This document shows, in pieces, positions 58,999 through 64,000 of a stretch of DNA of 64,000 nt; position 1 is the first letter of the stretch, and each line of letters starts with the position of its first letter. The DNA is from Lonsdalea britannica. GTDB lineage: Bacteria; Pseudomonadota; Gammaproteobacteria; Enterobacterales; Enterobacteriaceae. The position numbers and the translations under genes were made by a program. The stretch is from NCBI RefSeq assembly GCF_002111595.1, contig NZ_LUTN01000001.1, forward strand, positions 124,001 to 188,000. Direction: 5' to 3'. The notes below the pieces were generated by a model that was given only the letters and a program-made list of their open reading frames with translations, had not been told where the DNA came from and did not search any database.

Positions 58999-59949
58999 AT
59001 GACAAATGCAAATCGCCCAGTTCTCAATCTTGATCTGGATCTGCTGAGAACGTTTGTCGCTGTCGCCGATTTGAATACTTTTGCGGCCGCGGCCGTGGCA
59101 GTATGCAGAACGCAGTCTGCCGTTAGTCAGCAGATGCAGCGGCTGGAACAACTCATCGGTAAGGAGTTATTCGCCCGTCATGGGAGAAATAAGCTGCTCA
59201 CCGAGCATGGGATCCAGTTTCTTGGTTATGCCAGAAAAATACTGCAGTTCAATGATGAGGCCTGCGCCTCATTAATGTTCAGCGACATTCAGGGAACCCT
59301 GACGATCGGCGCTTCTGATGATACTGCGGATACTATTCTGCCGTTTATCTTGCAGCGCGTGACCTCGGTTTTCCCCAAACTGTCGATTGAAGTGAGTATC
59401 AAACGCAGCCCTGAAATGATGGAAATGTTGCATCAGGGCAAAATTGATTTAGTCATCACGACCGAGAACAGCACCGAGTTTCCTAATGTTCTGCTGCGCT
59501 CGTCACCGACGCTGTGGTACTGCTCGGCGGAATACCAGTTCCAACACGGCAGTCCTGTGCCGTTAGTCGTTCTGGATGAACCGAGTCCTTTCCGCACGCT
59601 GGCGCTGGAAAAGCTGACCGCAGCGGGTATTCCGTGGAAGATTTCGTACGTGGCTTCCACACTGTCGGCGGTTCGGGCGGCGGTCAAAGCGGGATTGGGC
59701 ATTACGGTGCGTTCGGTAGAAATGATGACGCCGGAACTGCGTGTGCTCGGTGAAGAAGAAGGCTTGCCGAAGTTACCCGATACCCGTTATTACCTGTGCA
59801 AGAATCCACAGCAAAATAACGAGTTGAGTACGGCGATCTTCAGCGCCATTGAGTCAGGCACGCGTTCCAATCTACTTTCTGTGAATAGTGTTCCGGAAGG
59901 GGATATCCGCATTACTCCCACGGACGAATCATTGAAAAATATTCTCTGA
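58999..59949 (+). CDS. lrhA: LysR-type global regulator LrhA/HexA/PecT
   Basis: LysR regulator that represses flagella in E. coli (LrhA) and exoenzymes and motility in Pectobacterium (HexA) and Dickeya (PecT). From ATG 58999 it has 316 residues. The HTH region [20 protein letters not shown] and [20 protein letters not shown] is almost identical to LrhA; the effector domain is less so. It precedes nuo as in E. coli. In-frame GTG 58987 is an alternative start. Which species-specific name applies cannot be told from sequence alone. Confidence 0.93.
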   Translation: MTNANRPVLNLDLDLLRTFVAVADLNTFAAAAVAVCRTQSAVSQQMQRLEQLIGKELFARHGRNKLLTEHGIQFLGYARKILQFNDEACASLMFSDIQGTLTIGASDDTADTILPFILQRVTSVFPKLSIEVSIKRSPEMMEMLHQGKIDLVITTENSTEFPNVLLRSSPTLWYCSAEYQFQHGSPVPLVVLDEPSPFRTLALEKLTAAGIPWKISYVASTLSAVRAAVKAGLGITVRSVEMMTPELRVLGEEEGLPKLPDTRYYLCKNPQQNNELSTAIFSAIESGTRSNLLSVNSVPEGDIRITPTDESLKNIL

Positions 59950-60011
59950 CTTTTTACAGCGCTGAGCGGTATGCGTCAGTGTGAAATGTTATAAAAACGT
60001 CCGGATACTCA

Positions 60012-60050
60012 CGACAGAGTGTGTGCTTGTTGCCACTCTGTCGTTTTTTT
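60012..60050 (+). terminator. Terminator after lrhA
   Basis: CGACAGAGTG and CACTCTGTCG form a perfect 10-bp stem around a 12-base loop, followed by seven T. It begins 63 bases after the lrhA stop. Confidence 0.93.
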
Positions 60051-60392
60051 CGTCGCTCGCGTCAGAATTCGCTCCTCTACTGGCGATACATCTTCCTTTT
60101 CTTCTAACGTCCGCACTTCTCTGATCCTACCCCCGGTCATATCCACACGGTTTGTCGTATTAACAATTGCTTACTGAACGTACTTTTTTTAATAACTAAA
60201 ACCGGAAAAACGTGTGAGAGATCAAAAAATACTTGCCTTAACCTTATTCATTAACCTGCATTCATGTTGAAATTGATATAGTCACTACAGAAATAGGGGC
60301 TTTTTCTTCGCATTGGTCTAAAACAACCAGGAGTAGCATTGATACGATTCAGTCTCTGCTATGTTTATGAAAGGTTAACAAAGATACGTGCA

Positions 60393-60402
60393 TGTTAATT
60401 TA
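60393..60402 (+). promoter_or_regulatory. Possible ArcA-P site in the nuo promoter region
   Basis: TGTTAATTTA differs by one base from the ArcA recognition core WGTTAATTAW. The 535 bases from 60051 to 60585 form the nuo control region and contain no gene I can see. ArcA represses nuo in E. coli; this single site is weak evidence. Confidence 0.35.
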
Positions 60403-60585
60403 TGTGCTGTTATTTTTATAAAGGTTGAGAAAAGGTTGCAAAAACAGGATGAATAACCACATTTACCGCGCCTTAACCCTATAATTTGTGGTATTTTTAT
60501 GGTTACAAATCCTTCCTTTTAATCGATGTGGCGATTAACTGCCGTAAAAAGAGCAGCTGCCAAAGCCACTTTTGATGAGTAAGCA

Positions 60586-61041
60586 ATGAGTATGTCAACA
60601 ACTACTGAAGTCCTCGCCCACCACTGGGCATTTGCTTTATTTCTGATCGTTGCCGTGGGTCTCTGCGGTTTCATGCTGTTGGGCGGCTTTCTGCTGGGAG
60701 GGCGATCCAAAGGCCGGGCTAAAAATACGCCTTACGAATCGGGTATCGATTCCGTCGGGTCTGCCCGACTGAGACTGTCTGCAAAATTCTATCTTGTTGC
60801 GATGTTCTTCGTCATTTTCGACGTGGAAGCGCTGTACCTGTATGCCTGGTCCGTTTCTATTCGGGAAAGCGGCTGGGTAGGTTTTATCGAAGCCACCATT
60901 TTCATATTGGTGCTGTTGGCCGGGCTGGTCTATCTGGTGCGTATCGGCGCGCTGGACTGGACGCCAAAGCGCTCCAAGCGGCAAGTCGTGAAGTCTGACA
61001 TCGTCGTAAACCACTCCACCACCAATACTCATCAGCAGTAA
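60586..61041 (+). CDS. nuoA: NADH-quinone oxidoreductase subunit A
   Basis: Membrane subunit of respiratory complex I with three helices. It has 151 residues (E. coli 147). [20 protein letters not shown] at the start, then [40 protein letters not shown] and [14 protein letters not shown] are conserved, including the acidic residue pair of helix 2. First gene of the nuo operon; nuoB begins 14 bases after its stop. Confidence 0.97.
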   Translation: MSMSTTTEVLAHHWAFALFLIVAVGLCGFMLLGGFLLGGRSKGRAKNTPYESGIDSVGSARLRLSAKFYLVAMFFVIFDVEALYLYAWSVSIRESGWVGFIEATIFILVLLAGLVYLVRIGALDWTPKRSKRQVVKSDIVVNHSTTNTHQQ

Positions 61042-61055
61042 TAGCGAGGCAATAA

Positions 61056-61700
61056 ATGGACTATACGCTCACCCGCATAGACCCCGACGGTGAGAACGAC
61101 CGTTATCCGCTACAGAAGCAAGAGGTCGTCAGCGACCCACTCGAACAGCACGTTAACAAAAGCGTGTTTATGGGCAATCTGGAGCAGACGCTGCAAAATA
61201 TGGTCAACTGGGGACGCGGTAACTCCCTGTGGCCCTTCAACTTTGGTCTTTCTTGCTGTTACGTGGAGATGGTGACTTCCTTCACCGCCGTACACGATGT
61301 GGCGCGCTTTGGTTCCGAAGTGTTGCGTGCCTCTCCCCGCCAGGCCGACTTCATGGTCATCGCCGGAACCCCTTTCCTGAAAATGGCTCCCGTTATTCAG
61401 CGCCTGTATGACCAGATGCTGGAACCGAAATGGGTCATCTCCATGGGCGCGTGCGCCAACTCCGGCGGTATGTACGACATCTATTCCGTCGTTCAGGGCG
61501 TCGATAAATTCCTGCCGGTAGACGTGTACATCCCAGGGTGTCCGCCGCGTCCGGAAGCGTACATGCAGGCGCTGCTGTTGCTGAAAGAGTCTATTGGTAA
61601 AGAGCGTCGTCCGCTGTCATGGGTCGTCGGCGATCAGGCGTGTATCGCGCCAACATGCAATCCGAACGTGAACGTAAACGCGAAGAGCGTATTGCGGTAA
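61056..61700 (+). CDS. nuoB: NADH-quinone oxidoreductase subunit B
   Basis: Peripheral-arm subunit that carries the terminal [4Fe-4S] cluster N2, which reduces quinone. It has 214 residues. The four cluster cysteines are visible: Cys67 and Cys68 in [10 protein letters not shown], Cys133 in [10 protein letters not shown] and Cys162 in [12 protein letters not shown] 114-129 base gap follows before nuoC, slightly long for this operon. Confidence 0.97.
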   Translation: MDYTLTRIDPDGENDRYPLQKQEVVSDPLEQHVNKSVFMGNLEQTLQNMVNWGRGNSLWPFNFGLSCCYVEMVTSFTAVHDVARFGSEVLRASPRQADFMVIAGTPFLKMAPVIQRLYDQMLEPKWVISMGACANSGGMYDIYSVVQGVDKFLPVDVYIPGCPPRPEAYMQALLLLKESIGKERRPLSWVVGDQACIAPTCNPNVNVNAKSVLR

Positions 61701-61829
61701 CCCACCTACGTTCCCCGGATGAAATTTGACCTGTGAATGATAGGCCGTGATGGCTGCGTAATATCAACATAACAGCGCGCCGCCATCATCAGTCACGGAA
61801 ATAACACATTTAATGTGGTGACATTACTT

Positions 61830-63629
61830 ATGACAGATTTAACGACACACGACGCCGTTCTGCCCGCATGGCAAACCCGCGATCATCTGGATGATCCGGT
61901 CGTTGGCGAGCTGTGGAACCGTTTCGGTCAGGACGCGTTTACCGTCCAGGCCACGCGGACGGGGATGCCGGTAGTTTGGGTCAAACGTGAGCAATTACTC
62001 GACGTCGTCGATTTCCTGAAAAAACAACCGAAGCCTTATGTCATGCTGATGGATCTGCATGGCATGGATGAACGCCTGCGTACGCACCGCGAGGGGCTAC
62101 CCGCCGCAGACTTCTCCGTCTTCTATCTGCTGACTTCCCTTGAACGTAACGGCGACATCATGCTGAAAGTGGCGCTGGCGGAGAACGATCTGTTCCTGCC
62201 GACGATGACGCCGTTGTTCCCGAACGCGAACTGGTATGAGCGTGAAGTGTGGGACATGTTCGGCATTACCTTTAACGGTCATCCGCATCTTACGCGCATC
62301 ATGATGCCGCAAACCTGGGAAGGTCACCCGCTGCGTAAAGACTTCCCGGCGCGCGCGACAGAATTCGATCCTTTCGTACTGACCAAACAGCGCGAAGATC
62401 TGGAAATGGAGTCGCTGACCTTCAAGCCTGAAGACTGGGGCATGAAGCGCGGCACGCAAAACGAAGACTTCATGTTCCTGAACATGGGGCCAAACCATCC
62501 CTCCTCACACGGTGCGTTCCGTCTGATCTTGCAGCTCGACGGCGAAGAGATCATCGACTGTATTCCTGACGTCGGCTACCACCACCGCGGTGCGGAAAAA
62601 ATGGGCGAGCGCCAGTCCTGGCACAGCTACATTCCGTACACCGACCGTATCGAATATCTCGGCGGCTGCGTTAACGAGATGCCATACGTGCTGGCGGTTG
62701 AGAAGCTGGCGGGCATTAAAGTGCCTGAGCGCGTAGAGACTATCCGCGTGATGTTGTCCGAACTGTTCCGCATCAACAGTCATCTGCTCTACATCAGCAC
62801 CTTCATTCAGGATGTCGGCGCCATGACGCCGGTCTTCTTCGCGTTTACCGATCGTCAGAAAATCTACGATCTGGTGGAAGCGATCACCGGTTTCCGTATG
62901 CATCCCGCCTGGTTCCGTATCGGCGGCGTGGCTCATGACCTGCCGCGCGGCTGGGATCGACTGCTGCGTGAATTCCTGGACTGGATGCCGGCGCGTCTGG
63001 ATACCTATGTCAAAGCGGCGTTGCAAAACACCATTTTGAAAGGACGTTCGCAGGGCGTCGCCGCCTACAACGCCAAAGAGGCGCTGGAGTGGGGCGTGAC
63101 GGGCGCAGGCTTGCGAGCGACCGGCATTCCGTTCGATGTCCGTAAATGGCGTCCTTACTCCGGCTATGAAAACTTCGACTTTGAGGTGCCGGTCGGCGAT
63201 GGCATCAGCGACAGCTACACCCGCGTGATGTTGAAAGTGGAAGAGCTGCGCCAGAGTCTGCGCATCCTCGAACAGTGCCTGAACAACATGCCGGAAGGGC
63301 CGTTCAAGGCCGATCATCCGCTGACGACGCCGCCGCCGAAAGAACGCACGCTGCAGCACATCGAAACGATGATCAACCACTTCCTGCAAGTGTCCTGGGG
63401 CCCGGTCATGCCGGCCAACGAATCGTTCCAGATGATCGAAGGCACCAAGGGGATCAACAGTTACTACCTGACCAGCGATGGCAGCACCATGAGCTACCGT
63501 ACGCGCATCCGCACGCCGAGCTTCGCTCATCTGCAGCAGATTCCTTCGGTCATCCGCGGATGCCTGGTATCCGACTTGATCGTTTACCTCGGCAGTATTG
63601 ATTTCGTCATGTCAGATGTGGACCGCTAA
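61830..63629 (+). CDS. nuoC: NADH-quinone oxidoreductase fused subunits C/D
   Basis: Complex I peripheral arm protein combining the 30 kDa (NuoC) and 49 kDa (NuoD) subunits, the fused form typical of Enterobacterales; about 599 residues. NuoC part: [20 protein letters not shown] and [14 protein letters not shown]. NuoD part: [20 protein letters not shown] near 215 (with His for the quinone site), [19 protein letters not shown] and the C-terminal [23 protein letters not shown] 61830 is chosen; in-frame GTG 61815 is an alternative and matches the longer E. coli start. Confidence 0.97.
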   Translation: MTDLTTHDAVLPAWQTRDHLDDPVVGELWNRFGQDAFTVQATRTGMPVVWVKREQLLDVVDFLKKQPKPYVMLMDLHGMDERLRTHREGLPAADFSVFYLLTSLERNGDIMLKVALAENDLFLPTMTPLFPNANWYEREVWDMFGITFNGHPHLTRIMMPQTWEGHPLRKDFPARATEFDPFVLTKQREDLEMESLTFKPEDWGMKRGTQNEDFMFLNMGPNHPSSHGAFRLILQLDGEEIIDCIPDVGYHHRGAEKMGERQSWHSYIPYTDRIEYLGGCVNEMPYVLAVEKLAGIKVPERVETIRVMLSELFRINSHLLYISTFIQDVGAMTPVFFAFTDRQKIYDLVEAITGFRMHPAWFRIGGVAHDLPRGWDRLLREFLDWMPARLDTYVKAALQNTILKGRSQGVAAYNAKEALEWGVTGAGLRATGIPFDVRKWRPYSGYENFDFEVPVGDGISDSYTRVMLKVEELRQSLRILEQCLNNMPEGPFKADHPLTTPPPKERTLQHIETMINHFLQVSWGPVMPANESFQMIEGTKGINSYYLTSDGSTMSYRTRIRTPSFAHLQQIPSVIRGCLVSDLIVYLGSIDFVMSDVDR

Positions 63630-63631
63630 TT

Positions 63632-64000
63632 ATGCACGATCATAACAACACTCAACCTTCATTAGACGCTCAGGGGCAGTCGGCTTCCACGACGGATGTC
63701 CAGGACGTGTTTGTGCTCAGCGACGCCGAACGTGACGCCATCGAGCATGAAAAACACCATTATGAAGACGCTCGCGCGGCCTCGATTGAAGCGCTGAAAA
63801 TTGTACAGAAACAGCGTGGGTGGGTGCCGGACGGCGCCATTTACGCGATTGCCGACATTCTGGGCATTCCGGCCAGCGATGTGGAAGGCGTCGCCACCTT
63901 TTACAGCCAGATTTTCCGCCAGCCGGTAGGGCGTCACGTCATTCGCTACTGCGATAGCGTCGTGTGCTACATCAACGGTTTTCAGGGCGTTCGCGCCGCG
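63632..64000 (+). CDS. nuoE: NADH-quinone oxidoreductase subunit E (partial, runs off the window)
   Basis: The 24 kDa subunit carrying the [2Fe-2S] cluster N1a. The first 123 codons are present, from ATG 63632, two bases after the nuoC stop. The N-terminus (MHDHNNTQPSLDAQGQSAST) is longer and less conserved than in E. coli; from LSDAERDAIEHEKHHYED on it matches well, including VQKQRGWVPDGAIYAIADIL and EGVATFYSQIFRQPVGRH. One cluster cysteine region RYCDSVVCYING is in the window; the remaining ligands lie outside. Confidence 0.96.
   Translation, partial: MHDHNNTQPSLDAQGQSASTTDVQDVFVLSDAERDAIEHEKHHYEDARAASIEALKIVQKQRGWVPDGAIYAIADILGIPASDVEGVATFYSQIFRQPVGRHVIRYCDSVVCYINGFQGVRAA

Noticed and set aside
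62505-63530. 341-codon minus-strand open frame opposite nuoC
   Set aside because: Shadow of nuoCD, which is conserved throughout this span.

Overview
The window is a chromosome segment of a soft-rot type enterobacterium (Enterobacterales, most likely Pectobacteriaceae). Three things point there: gene order from argW-yfdC-mlaA through fadL, aroC, fabB, accD, purF, his transport and pta-ackA to lrhA-nuo is the E. coli 50-53 min order with local losses; the LysR regulator before nuo is the LrhA/HexA/PecT family; and codon and base use is moderately GC-rich. Species cannot be fixed from the window.

Layout. 1-4324: catecholate siderophore block (fepG, fepD, divergent entS, fepB) around a Fur box. 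4442-7338: an esterase-like hydrolase, a DoxX protein, a frameshifted LysR gene and grxB. 7339-12116: an AT-rich accessory segment ending at tRNA-Arg(CCU). It holds an orphan Hcp-family gene, an unrecognised two-gene operon (soluble protein plus membrane protein split at an A9 tract), a decayed IS3-family copy and the N-terminal remnant of a P4-type integrase beside the tRNA 3' end. 12269-25066: yfdC, mlaA, mqo, fadL, yfcZ, sixA, smrB, prmB, aroC, mepA, yfcA, epmC, yfcL; fadIJ, normally between yfcZ and sixA, are absent. 25118-27154: azlCD with an AraC regulator. 27233-42110: mnmC, fabB, flk, pdxB, usg-truA-dedA, accD-folC-dedD, cvpA-purF-ubiX. 42489-45526: hisJQMP. 45548-57748: yfcH, yfcE, yfcD, pta-ackA, yfbV, yfbU, hxpA, yfbS, yfbR, alaA. 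57749-64000: a 1.25 kb leader, the lrhA/hexA gene and the start of nuoABCDE.

Functional links: fatty acid control is visible as FadR sites before fadL and fabB and a FabR palindrome before fabB; purine control as a PurR box before cvpA-purF; iron control as a Fur box between fepD and entS.

A caution for every reader: four conserved genes (a LysR gene, mnmC, flk, purF) and one island gene each break by what looks like a single lost base, each next to a short homopolymer. This pattern fits consensus errors better than gene decay, so these genes may be intact in the organism.

The best candidate for something undescribed is the two-gene operon at 9177-10707. No function is assigned to it.
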